Positions 42,601 through 51,168 of a DNA stretch of 64,000 nucleotides are shown piece after piece. The stretch lies in contig JAFAGI010000012.1 of NCBI GenBank assembly GCA_023422835.1, forward strand, positions 62,001 to 126,000, written 5' to 3'. Source of the DNA: Bacteroidota bacterium (GTDB taxonomy: Bacteria; Bacteroidota; Bacteroidia; Chitinophagales; Chitinophagaceae). The number at the start of each line of letters is the position of its first letter. Positions within the stretch are counted from its first letter, which is position 1. The notes beneath the pieces are model-generated. The model was given only the letters and a program-made list of their open reading frames with translations, was not told the DNA's origin and made no database searches. The position numbers were made by a program, and so were the translations under genes.

Positions 42601-42983
42601 ACATTGTAGCCAATTACAAAATGCCATATTTTTATAAAATATATAACCTTGTTCAGCAAATTTATGGCTGAAATTTGGCTCACCCTATGGCTCACAAAAT
42701 TCATTCATGTGTGTATATTTATTTTTTCTGTTTGCCACATGGAATAACGAGCTTTTTAGATTCAATACTCATTCCCGGTTGGTATAGATTCTTAATCATT
42801 ATGGCTATTTCCTGTTATTTTTAATTGGAAAAATAGAATTTCAGCTATCTACATTGTTTTGTTTAGATTAATGCACATAACACAGATCTTCGCCCGGAAA
42901 TTTCAACATTATAATTGAATAACATTTTCTACGCTCTCTTTCGAAACTTTTAAAAAGTTCTTAAACTAAAGAAAACAATGCGG
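42601..42983. other. Intergenic region between tRNA-Arg and the PUL genes
   Basis: About 380 bases with no convincing gene. It holds a GGCTCAC-n5... direct repeat (about 42677-42694) and copy B of the dispersed repeat (42704-42812). The rest, to the GDSL stop, is A+T-rich with nothing recognised. This is the boundary between the core block and the accessory block. Confidence 0.5.
42704..42812 (-). repeat. Dispersed 107-bp repeat, copy B
   Basis: The reverse complement reads GAAATAGCCATAATGATTAA, then CTATACCAACCGGGAATGAG, TATTGAATCTAAAAAG, GTTATTCCATGTGGCAAA and AAATATACACACATGA. It is close to copy A at 13981-14087, with most differences in short blocks. The arms AATAGCC and CGTTATT pair less well than in copies A and D. 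It lies between the tRNA terminator and the PUL. Confidence 0.8.
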
Positions 42984-43676
42984 TTATTTTAGCCCGCTGC
43001 CAGCAGACTCTTTCAAAGCCTTATCTATCGCAGGCTTCAGCAATTTTTCCATAGCCTCATAACCTATTACAGTAGGGTGTATGCCATCTTCCGCATATTG
43101 TTTAGGGAGACCATTGCGATCGTCCTTCATGGCGCTATGGTAGTCTACGTACATTATCTTGTTGGCATCAGCATAGCTTCTTATAAGATTATTCAACGCG
43201 ATAACATCGTCAGCCGGTTTTAAGTCTTTACGCCAGCTAAATTCATATGCCGGCAATATTGAACAGAGGATAACCTGAATTTTATGAAGCTTGGCCAATT
43301 CGCACATAGAAATAATATTTCCTAAAATATTTTCCAAAGAGATATAGCCATTATTTTGTGCAATATCATTAGTTCCTGCAAGTATCACTACTGCCTTTGG
43401 TTTAAGATCAATTACATCCTTCCTGAAACGCACCAGCATTTGAGATGAGACCTGCCCGCTAATACCCCGGTTTGTGTAATTATTTTTTTTAAAGAAATCA
43501 GGCCGGTTGTGAATCCAAGCTTCAGTGCTTGAGCTGCCAATAAATACAACACTTCCGGCTGGTACCATTCTATTCTCCTCCTCATATTTTGCAAAATTGG
43601 CCCAGTCATTTTCTTGCTGCGCCAAAGCAGAAAAAGAAATATAGAAAGAAAAGAATGCTACAAAAAAATACTTCAT
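42984..43676 (-). CDS. SGNH/GDSL-family hydrolase (secreted)
   Basis: A 230-residue exported esterase or acylhydrolase. The signal peptide ends at SALAQ near residue 19. Block I is VFIGSSSTEAW, with the nucleophile serine (an S-S-S variant of GDS). Block III is VVILAGTNDIAQNNGY, with the Asn oxyanion residue. Block V is AEDGIHPTVIGYEAMEK, with the Asp-His pair. It resembles carbohydrate-esterase-like SGNH proteins in PULs and would remove acyl groups from a glycan. It is last in the row of minus-strand genes. Confidence 0.88.
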   Translation of the reverse strand: MKYFFVAFFSFYISFSALAQQENDWANFAKYEEENRMVPAGSVVFIGSSSTEAWIHNRPDFFKKNNYTNRGISGQVSSQMLVRFRKDVIDLKPKAVVILAGTNDIAQNNGYISLENILGNIISMCELAKLHKIQVILCSILPAYEFSWRKDLKPADDVIALNNLIRSYADANKIMYVDYHSAMKDDRNGLPKQYAEDGIHPTVIGYEAMEKLLKPAIDKALKESAGSGLK

Positions 43677-43891
43677 GATAAATTCTTTTTATTATGTAAA
43701 AAATCAGTGCCTGTGTTCTTTGCTTTATTTGGAGCGTGCAATATATTAAGATTAAGAGTGGCGCCTTTGTGAAGATCAAAGTAATCTAATAATCTTTGGC
43801 TACCGGTTAGCCATCAAATACAAGCTTGTTTACCTATTTATTTACGGCATTCGCAGCGGACGTGTCGATGATAAGTTGCTTTAAGCAATGC

Positions 43892-44581
43892 TTATATAGC
43901 AGCATCATCCAGGTATTCTTTCCATAGTTCATCAACAGTTTTTCCAAAAATAGTCTTCCACAAGTTTGAATTGTAACGATTTGTTCTTAGCGCATGATCA
44001 AATGCTTTGACACTGCCCGGTTTTTTGTTCTCGCACCATACTAAAAACCTTGCAGTAACCCTGTATCCGTTATCATACTTTTGTGAAGATGTTACTTCTG
44101 GTAGATGCCATCCTCCTGCAACATTGGCTACGCCGTACTTATAGCGTACATAGTCTGCGATGCCTTCCACCAGCCACCAGGGATCATAGGATGGATAAGA
44201 TTGTGCAATATGCATGACCTCATGAGTAACTACATCAATGTCTTTAGGGTTTTTTGTAAACCAAGCTGAACTATAACGTATTGTATCACCCCATCTTGCT
44301 GCTGGATATTGATTAAATGAGGTATCCATGAGGAAGTAAATTGTTTTACTCGCTTGCGGATTAAAATGTTCTATAAGTTGAGGATATACTATAAAGAAAG
44401 TTTCAATTAGCTTAGCTCGTGTATCGGCACTAAATTGTGTATCATTACTTTGATAATTTAATACTAAACCATTTCGCTGGAAGGCGATCCATTCGCTTTT
44501 TAAAGGATTTTTTGTTGTTGCTTTAAAAGAACATGACCAGAAAATACTGATAACAACAAATATTACAACACGAAACAACAT
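43892..44581 (-). CDS. Basic-secretory-protein-like metallopeptidase (lipoprotein)
   Basis: A 229-residue lipoprotein with lipobox FWSC at residues 14-17. It matches the plant basic secretory protein family of zinc peptidases: the metal-binding site is DVVTHEVMHIAQSYPSYD (HExxH), followed by WWLVEGIADYVRYKYG, with the family's third ligand region. VTARFLVWCENK and DELWKEYL are near the end. It would be a peptidase acting at the cell surface or in the periplasm. A candidate -7 box, TAAATTTG, lies upstream, suggesting its own transcript. A damaged gene remnant lies just upstream. Confidence 0.82.
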   Translation of the reverse strand: MLFRVVIFVVISIFWSCSFKATTKNPLKSEWIAFQRNGLVLNYQSNDTQFSADTRAKLIETFFIVYPQLIEHFNPQASKTIYFLMDTSFNQYPAARWGDTIRYSSAWFTKNPKDIDVVTHEVMHIAQSYPSYDPWWLVEGIADYVRYKYGVANVAGGWHLPEVTSSQKYDNGYRVTARFLVWCENKKPGSVKAFDHALRTNRYNSNLWKTIFGKTVDELWKEYLDDAAI

Positions 44582-44620
44582 AATGTACTATTTTTAAAAT
44601 ACCGATAAGTAAAATTAAAT

Positions 44621-44628
44621 CAAATTTA
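44621..44628 (-). promoter_or_regulatory. Candidate -7 element for the BSP-like peptidase gene
   Basis: On the minus strand this reads TAAATTTG, about 40 bases before the ATG at 44581. No -33 box is visible. Confidence 0.35.
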
Positions 44629-44652
44629 AGTGCCAGACAATTCTTTTATACT

Positions 44653-44766
44653 TCTACATTTCTCATCATTATAAAGCTGCCAGGAAGGAATCCCTGCTTT
44701 GTCCTGATCACAACCGGCGCATTATCCAGATTCCATTTGTAATCTTGTATTAGTTGTAGACAGGAT
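44653..44766 (-). pseudogene. C-terminal remnant of a lost gene
   Basis: A minus-strand frame without a start codon reads VSCLQLIQDYKWNLDNAPVV, then IRTKQGFLPGSFIMMRNVEV and a stop. The segment from KWNLDNAPVV onward looks like the end of a secreted enzyme or binding protein. A stop closes the frame on the upstream side. The rest of the gene is gone. The family cannot be assigned. Confidence 0.35.
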
Positions 44767-44927
44767 ACTTTTATTTATGAGATACATTATTTATCTTCTT
44801 TTTATATTTCAATTTTTCTATTGTATACATCAATATATTTATTACACAGGTCACCCAGTTCAAATCGAAAACCCATTACGCACATGCACTTTCGCCCGAT
44901 GTTAAAAGCATCCATTTTTTAGGCTGT

Positions 44928-45731
44928 CTATAATTTTATCAGGTCTGGGTGTGTCTTTATTTTTTTTATATAGTCTGTAGGCTTCATATTAAATTGTTTC
45001 TGGAAATTCCTGCCGAATTGACTTTGAGAACCATAACCTACTGTATAAGCGATTTCATTGATCCTTAAATTTCCCTTACTCATCATTTCTGCTGCTTTCT
45101 TTAACCTTGTAACATTGACAAGCTGGTGAGGCGACATACCAGAAAGAGATTTTATTTTCCTGTAAAAAGTGATACGGCTCATATTAAATGCTGCCGCCAG
45201 ATTTTCTATATTAATACCAGGTGCATCTAAATGCTCAAGAATTAACGTGTTTAATTTTTCCAAAAAAATTTCATCGTCTTTTGAATAGGCCATAGTATTG
45301 ATATGAACAGAAGGAGATTTAGCAAAATATTCTTTTATTTTAACTCTGTTAGATATCAAATTCTCAATTTGAGTGTAAAGATAATCCGTTGAGAAAGGTT
45401 TTTCTATATACGCATCTGCGCCCAGTTTCAGGCCTTCAATTTTTGACTGTAAAGTATCTTTAGCTGTCAATAAAATAAATGGTATGTGGCTTAGTTCAAA
45501 GTTTGTTTTTACCTTACTACAAAATTCAAAACCATCCATATTGGGCATCATGACATCGCTTACGATCAAATGTGCTATTTCTGATGTTAATATATCATAC
45601 GCTTCTTCTCCGTCATTCGCCGTCAATACCTGATACTTTCCACTCAAATCTTCTTCAAGAATTTCTAATATCTCTTCATTGTCATCGACCAGTAACAACA
45701 CCGGTTTTAATTTGAATTGAATGTCTTTCAT
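44928..45731 (-). CDS. Response regulator with AraC-type DNA-binding domain
   Basis: A 267-residue regulator. The receiver domain (about 10-125) has the acidic pair in LLLVDDNEE, the phospho-acceptor Asp59 in IVSDVMMPNMDGFEF and the Lys in LLTAKDTLQSK. After a linker, the AraC/XylS helix-turn-helix pair (about 160-262) shows NMSRITFYRKIKSLSGMSPH and EIAYTVGYGSQSQFGRNFQK. This is what is normally the C-terminal third of a hybrid two-component regulator, here a separate protein. It overlaps the kinase gene by four bases (ATGA), so the two are made together. It likely activates the PUL. Confidence 0.92.
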   Translation of the reverse strand: MKDIQFKLKPVLLLVDDNEEILEILEEDLSGKYQVLTANDGEEAYDILTSEIAHLIVSDVMMPNMDGFEFCSKVKTNFELSHIPFILLTAKDTLQSKIEGLKLGADAYIEKPFSTDYLYTQIENLISNRVKIKEYFAKSPSVHINTMAYSKDDEIFLEKLNTLILEHLDAPGINIENLAAAFNMSRITFYRKIKSLSGMSPHQLVNVTRLKKAAEMMSKGNLRINEIAYTVGYGSQSQFGRNFQKQFNMKPTDYIKKIKTHPDLIKL

Positions 45732-48700
45732 TTTACAGGTAATTTTAAATGAAATGTATTGTACTTATTGTCGTGTATAAAAAACTCCAGGCTTCCTTCA
45801 TGCAGCATTGCCAGTTCGCTCGATATGGCAAGTCCTATACCCGAACCTTTGATATTTTTTACATTTTTGGATCTGAAAAATGGTTCGAATATTTTTTCAT
45901 GCAGTTCCGTAGGTACAATTTTTCCATCGTTGTATACATAAATTGAAATGCTATTACCTATAACTAACATGCGAACCATGATTGTGGTATAAGCATATTT
46001 GACAGCATTGTTCAATAAATTGCTAATGATTTTTGTAAATGCCTCTGCATCTACAAATGTTTCAACCGGCGCATTGGAAATGTGTGTAGAAAACTCCAGA
46101 TAATTTTCCTCGGCAGCAATCTGAAAGGACGATAGTATTTTCAACAACAGCTCTCTTACATCCACCCTTTCTGTATTAAGTGTAATATGCTTTGACTCTA
46201 TTTTGCGGAAATCAAGAAGTTCGTTAGTAAGAGAAATAAGCCTTTCTGAATTTTTATTTATGGCTAATATATATTTCTCAAAAGCCGGTATATCATTTAT
46301 ATTTTTCATTAGTTTCTCTACCGATACTCTAATTAAGGTTAATGGTGTTTTGATTTCATGAGCCACATTGGTAAAGAAATCAATCTTTGATTCGGTTAAT
46401 TCCTTTTCTTTGCTGACCTCAAACCGTTCCATTTCCCTTGCCTGCTTAACTTTATTTCTTGCATAAATTGCCCTGGCAATAAAATAAGTAATCAACAGGA
46501 TAATAAATACATAAACGATATAGGCTATATTAGATTTCCAGAATGGGGGCATTATGGTAATACGTAATGTTTTCTCGTTGTTGATCCATCTACCGCTATT
46601 GTTCGTTGATTTTATGTGCAGGTAATAGTTGCCCGAAGCAACGTTCGTAAAATAAACTGTACGATTATTACCAATATAATTCCATGTATTATCCAATCCG
46701 TCTATTTTATAAGCATATTGCACACTATTAGGAGCAGTAAAATTAAGCGCTGCAAAATCAATACTGAAATTTGACTGTTTATAATTGAGTTTAATATATT
46801 TAGTTAATACTATAGATTCATCTATAGGTGCATCGGGATCACCTGCATTGATTGTAATATTAGAAATACTTAAGCGTGTAAAATACAACGGGGGTGTATA
46901 ATCAGTAACTTTTATACTATAAGGATTGAACCTTATAAGACCTTTAACGCTGCCGAAAAGCAAATGAAATTGGCTGTCTGTAAATCCGGATTGATAATTG
47001 AATTGGTCATTTAAAAGACCGTCGTTCTTTGTATATATCCTGATGTTCTTATTCTTATCAATGCATACAAGCCCTTTAGACGTAGTTGCCCAGATATTGT
47101 TTAGCGTATCGCTCACTGCCGTATATATGATATTTCCCGGAAGCCCGTTTCTCATATTATAAGCAAAAACATTTTTAAGATGTTGAACTACATATAGGCC
47201 CGCTTCAGTACCTATCATCAAGTTTTTATCAAAGCTTTCATTCAAATACAAGATCCTGGTTTCTGCGAGCAGATCTCTATTACCCGATATTAATTTCAAC
47301 TTATACCATTTGCCGTTGGCGGTAAAAAACAGGCCTTTGTTATGTGTTCCTACCCAAAGCCGGTTTTTGCTATCTTCAGTGATAGCTGAACAGAATTGAT
47401 CTTTTAATTCCGGGTTAAGGCCGGTAAACTTTTCTGTAAGTGGATCAAAATGGTATACTCCTTTGGAGGTGCCTACAATAATTTTACCTGATTTTGTTTT
47501 TTTGACAGCGTTGACAAAATTACTTTTCAGCTGATACATGCTGCTATCTGCCATATAATGCTTTACTATTTTCTGATCTTGTATATTCAAAATATAAAGA
47601 CCTTTATCGTATGTTCCTACATATAGCAAATTATCATCGGTCATTATACCATGAATGTTAGAGGAGGATATGCCTTTAGTACTACTAAATACTTTTTTGT
47701 GTATATCGAATTTATTTAGTCCGGCATCTTCTGTACCGATCCAATAACTTCCATATATATCTTGTGTAATTTCCCTGACTACATTTCCCTGTATAGAATT
47801 CTCTGATTTACCTGTAAAATATTTATCAAAAAACAAGGGCCGATTTGGCAGATAATTAATTCCGCCAAAATATGTTCCTAACCATACACCTCCTTCCTTA
47901 TCTTTGTAAAGTGAATAGATTGCATTGTCTGAAAGGGAATAGGGGTTTATATAATTTTTCCTGACGTTTCTATAGAGCTTCTTATCAACATCGTATATGT
48001 AAAGACCGTCTTCTGTCGCGAGCCAGTAATATTGGTTATTTACTTCTAGGATATCTCTGACAATAATCTTTTTATCTTTATAAAAACTGTTTAATACAGA
48101 ACCGGAAAATGTGTTAGTACTGATATCAAATTTATATAAACCAGAAGAAGTACCAAGCAAAAGATATTTATCTGTAGCATATATCTTTTCCACTATTGTA
48201 CCATTTTTCACGTTGAGCGTAAAAAAGCTGAACTTATTTTTCTTACTATTATACTTCCCTATGGAACCGTCTTCTGTACCTATCCAGAGGTCACCACTTA
48301 AATCAGAGCAAATTGAAGAAGGAATTTTACCGTATGTATTAATTATGCTGGTGGTTTGTTGAAGAAGATCGTATTTGTATAATTGCTTCTCTTCTGCATA
48401 GAATATATGGCCATTTTTATTTTGATGAATGAACCTGATATTTTTACTTTCAGATCCTGCGGGTTTTATAAAATTTTCTTTTACAGGATTATAATAAAAA
48501 ATCCCTTTTACGGTTCCTATCCATAATGTGTTATTACGATCTTCAAATAAGTAAGTAATCGAGTTGCTTCCCAGGCTTGTTTTATCTTTTTCTATATTTC
48601 GGAATATTTTAAATGTATAACCGTCAAACCTGTTCAGCCCGTCTGAAGTTCCAAACCAAAGAAACCCCCTGTGATCTTGAAGAATGCTGATTACCGAATT

Positions 48701-48808
48701 GTTAGACAAACCATCTTCTACCTGATAGTGCTTAAAATCAAATGATTGACAATCAGCAAAACAGGGAGTCATAAACATTGCAAAAAGCAAGATGTATTTT
48801 ATTGACAA
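45728..48808 (-). CDS. Sensor histidine kinase with two-component propeller and Y_Y_Y domains
   Basis: A 1026-residue inner-membrane sensor. A signal-like N-terminus ends near FADCQ. Residues about 25-660 form two propellers of repeated WFGTSDGLNRFDG-type blades (YWIGTEDAGLNKFD, LWVGTHNKGLFF). A Y_Y_Y domain follows at about 680-765 (YAYKIDGLDNTWNYIGNNRT). One membrane helix is at about 775-795 (IAYIVYVFIILLITYFIARA). HisKA then has FFTNVAHEIKTPLTLIR, and HATPase has NLLNNAVKYAY and GSGIGLAISSELA. There is no receiver domain. TTG at 48808 is used as start, because it gives a complete signal peptide and an AAAGG lies upstream. It follows the GH92 gene by 14 bases. Confidence 0.9.
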   Translation of the reverse strand: MSIKYILLFAMFMTPCFADCQSFDFKHYQVEDGLSNNSVISILQDHRGFLWFGTSDGLNRFDGYTFKIFRNIEKDKTSLGSNSITYLFEDRNNTLWIGTVKGIFYYNPVKENFIKPAGSESKNIRFIHQNKNGHIFYAEEKQLYKYDLLQQTTSIINTYGKIPSSICSDLSGDLWIGTEDGSIGKYNSKKNKFSFFTLNVKNGTIVEKIYATDKYLLLGTSSGLYKFDISTNTFSGSVLNSFYKDKKIIVRDILEVNNQYYWLATEDGLYIYDVDKKLYRNVRKNYINPYSLSDNAIYSLYKDKEGGVWLGTYFGGINYLPNRPLFFDKYFTGKSENSIQGNVVREITQDIYGSYWIGTEDAGLNKFDIHKKVFSSTKGISSSNIHGIMTDDNLLYVGTYDKGLYILNIQDQKIVKHYMADSSMYQLKSNFVNAVKKTKSGKIIVGTSKGVYHFDPLTEKFTGLNPELKDQFCSAITEDSKNRLWVGTHNKGLFFTANGKWYKLKLISGNRDLLAETRILYLNESFDKNLMIGTEAGLYVVQHLKNVFAYNMRNGLPGNIIYTAVSDTLNNIWATTSKGLVCIDKNKNIRIYTKNDGLLNDQFNYQSGFTDSQFHLLFGSVKGLIRFNPYSIKVTDYTPPLYFTRLSISNITINAGDPDAPIDESIVLTKYIKLNYKQSNFSIDFAALNFTAPNSVQYAYKIDGLDNTWNYIGNNRTVYFTNVASGNYYLHIKSTNNSGRWINNEKTLRITIMPPFWKSNIAYIVYVFIILLITYFIARAIYARNKVKQAREMERFEVSKEKELTESKIDFFTNVAHEIKTPLTLIRVSVEKLMKNINDIPAFEKYILAINKNSERLISLTNELLDFRKIESKHITLNTERVDVRELLLKILSSFQIAAEENYLEFSTHISNAPVETFVDAEAFTKIISNLLNNAVKYAYTTIMVRMLVIGNSISIYVYNDGKIVPTELHEKIFEPFFRSKNVKNIKGSGIGLAISSELAMLHEGSLEFFIHDNKYNTFHLKLPVK

Positions 48809-48822
48809 AGTTCAATAACCTT

Positions 48823-51096
48823 TTAAATTTCAGAAACAGAATACGGCCTGTCGGTTTTATCGATTCCTCTTTTCTTATTCGGTTGATCTTTCATTTCAAA
48901 AATCAATTTGCCTCCGCGAACAATATCCTGATACGTTATGTAGTTTTTAGTGTAATTTTTTGCGTTTAGTTTCCCTGATTGGATATATACATTATCGGCA
49001 GTATTATTTTTTGCTTCTATAATGAATTGCTTTCCGTTCTCCAGCGTAATAGTTGTTTTTTCGAATAGCGGACTACCCATTACATATTGATTGGTTCCCG
49101 GACATACACTATAAAACCCTAATGCACTCAATACATACCACGATGATGTTTGTCCCTGGTCCTCATCGCCGGGATAGCCGTTTTCCGTAGCATTATACAA
49201 TTTACTCATTACCTCCCTGGCTTTCTGCTGTGATTTCCATGGCTGGCCGGCATAATTGTAGAGATATATCATGTGCTGAATGGGCTGGTTGCCGTGCGCG
49301 TACTGACCCATATTGGCCATGACCATTTCCGTCATCTCGTGTATCAAGCCGCCGTATGTACCTACCTTCACATCATTCGGCACGGAAAATACAGAATCAA
49401 GTTTCATACAAAATTTATTTTCACCACCTGACAGCCTGATCAACCCATTCACATCATGAAAAACAGACCACAGATAATGCCAGGCATTGCCTTCGGTATA
49501 CGGACCACCCCACTCTATGGGATCAAAATTTTCTATCCAATTGCCATCTTCTTTTCTTCCTCTCATAAAACCAGTGGAAATATCAAAAACATTTTTGTAG
49601 TTAAACATATGTTTAGCGAAAGACTCCTCATATTTTTTATTCCCCACCGTTTTTGCCAATGTATAGCCGCAAAAATCGTCATAAGCATATTCCAGTGTTT
49701 TGGCCGTGGCTTCGCGCACATTGGGATAAGGAACATAGCCGAGTTTATTATAAAACTCCCAGCCATCTCTGCCGTTTGCCGGCCCCCAGGGGCCTTTATT
49801 GTTAGCCTCATGATGATAAGCTTCCAGTGCTTTTTCTGGATCAAAAGTTCTTATTCCTTTTACCCACGCATCTGTAAGTAGGGAAATAGCGTGATTGCCT
49901 ATCATACTTCCCTGTTCATTCGGAAAAGACCATGAAGGAAGCCAGCCACACTGATCTTTGGCATCAAGTAAAGCCTGCATATACCTGCCGTGCATGGTAG
50001 GATACAATAAAGCATTCAAAGGAAACTGCGCACGAAAAGTATCCCAAAAACCGGTATCAGTAAACATATAACCCATGTGCAGCTTCCCATCATAAGGACT
50101 GAAATAATAGGGATTGCCATTTTTATCTATTTCATAAAATTTCCTGGAGAAAAGGCTTGCCCTGAAGAAACAGGAATAAAACGTGGCTTTATCTTCTTGA
50201 GTACCACCTTCTACTAAAATCCTTGACAGATGTTTATTCCAAACATTTTTGGCGTTTTCTTTCGTCGCCTCCAGGTTTTTATCTTTACCAAGCTCGCTTT
50301 GTAGATTTTGTTCAGCCTGTTCTAGGCTGATGTATGAAGAAGCCACTTTAGCCTGCACTATTGCGCCATCGGCAAATCTTATAAAAGCTCCTTTGCCGTT
50401 GCCTTCGGCCTCTGCAGCATTGTGCTGGATAGTATTATTTTTGTTTTCCCATGTGCCATAGTCGATAAACGGCTGATCGAACTGTACTACAAAAAAGCTT
50501 TTCCAGCCTTTTTGAAAACCATGGCCGTTGTTTACCCAACCGATTATTTTCCTTTCGGAAGGAATAATCTTTACACTACTGATTCTTGTATATCCGTCCA
50601 GAATCAGATAATTTGTATGCCCTTTGGGGAAATTAAATCTTATATGTACGCCTCGTTCTGTTGGCGACATTTCAGTAGTGATATTATTTTCAAATTGTAC
50701 TTTGTAATAATGTGGTTTTGAAATTTCTTTCTCGTGTTTAAACTCTGTAGCGCGGCTATCTTCGTTGACAACTAAACTGTCTATTACAGGCATAAAAGAA
50801 AAAACCGCATAATCATTGGTCCAGGAACTGCATTGGTGCGCCTGCTGAAACCCTCTTATTTTATTTTTAAAATACTGATACTTCCAGCCATCGCCGTTTC
50901 TGCCGGTTTGTGGTGTCCAGGTGTGCATGCCAAATGGCAGCGCAGTTGTAGGATAAGTGTTGCCCCTCGTCAATTCATGCTTTGAATTGGTTCCCTGCAA
51001 AGTGTTTACATATTGAACAAGATCTGTATATTGAGCAACAAGAGCATTTGAAATTATCAAAGATAAAAAGATGAAAACAGAAGATTTGATGTTCAT
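48823..51096 (-). CDS. GH92-family alpha-mannosidase (exported)
   Basis: A 757-residue exported glycoside hydrolase of family 92, calcium-dependent exo-alpha-mannosidases acting on N-glycan or yeast-mannan-type chains. A signal peptide ends at LVAQ. The N-terminal beta-sandwich includes QGTNSKHELTRGNTYPTTAL and RGFQQAHQCSSW. The (alpha/alpha)6 domain has DTGFWDTFRAQFPLNALLYP and the GYPGDEDQGQTSSWYVLSAL region, whose acidic residues match the catalytic base area of the family. ATG 51096 is chosen over the nine-codon longer frame. It is in the same operon as the kinase and the GH127-like gene. Confidence 0.9.
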   Translation of the reverse strand: MNIKSSVFIFLSLIISNALVAQYTDLVQYVNTLQGTNSKHELTRGNTYPTTALPFGMHTWTPQTGRNGDGWKYQYFKNKIRGFQQAHQCSSWTNDYAVFSFMPVIDSLVVNEDSRATEFKHEKEISKPHYYKVQFENNITTEMSPTERGVHIRFNFPKGHTNYLILDGYTRISSVKIIPSERKIIGWVNNGHGFQKGWKSFFVVQFDQPFIDYGTWENKNNTIQHNAAEAEGNGKGAFIRFADGAIVQAKVASSYISLEQAEQNLQSELGKDKNLEATKENAKNVWNKHLSRILVEGGTQEDKATFYSCFFRASLFSRKFYEIDKNGNPYYFSPYDGKLHMGYMFTDTGFWDTFRAQFPLNALLYPTMHGRYMQALLDAKDQCGWLPSWSFPNEQGSMIGNHAISLLTDAWVKGIRTFDPEKALEAYHHEANNKGPWGPANGRDGWEFYNKLGYVPYPNVREATAKTLEYAYDDFCGYTLAKTVGNKKYEESFAKHMFNYKNVFDISTGFMRGRKEDGNWIENFDPIEWGGPYTEGNAWHYLWSVFHDVNGLIRLSGGENKFCMKLDSVFSVPNDVKVGTYGGLIHEMTEMVMANMGQYAHGNQPIQHMIYLYNYAGQPWKSQQKAREVMSKLYNATENGYPGDEDQGQTSSWYVLSALGFYSVCPGTNQYVMGSPLFEKTTITLENGKQFIIEAKNNTADNVYIQSGKLNAKNYTKNYITYQDIVRGGKLIFEMKDQPNKKRGIDKTDRPYSVSEI

Positions 51097-51168
51097 AAAA
51101 AAAATTTTTATATAGAATGGCAATAAAAAAATTTTTAGATTTTTGAAAGCTAATATAACAAAAAAGAG

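Larger units (their letters stand above)
44582..44927. other. Intergenic stretch with a gene remnant
   Basis: About 345 bases between the response regulator and the peptidase gene. It holds the -7 element at 44621-44628 and the remnant at 44653-44766. The rest (44767-44927) is A+T-rich with no feature seen. Confidence 0.5.

Noticed and set aside
42568..42703. Attachment site or integrase remnant after tRNA-Arg
   Set aside because: No second copy of the tRNA 3' end and no integrase-like reading frame was found; only a short GGCTCAC direct repeat.
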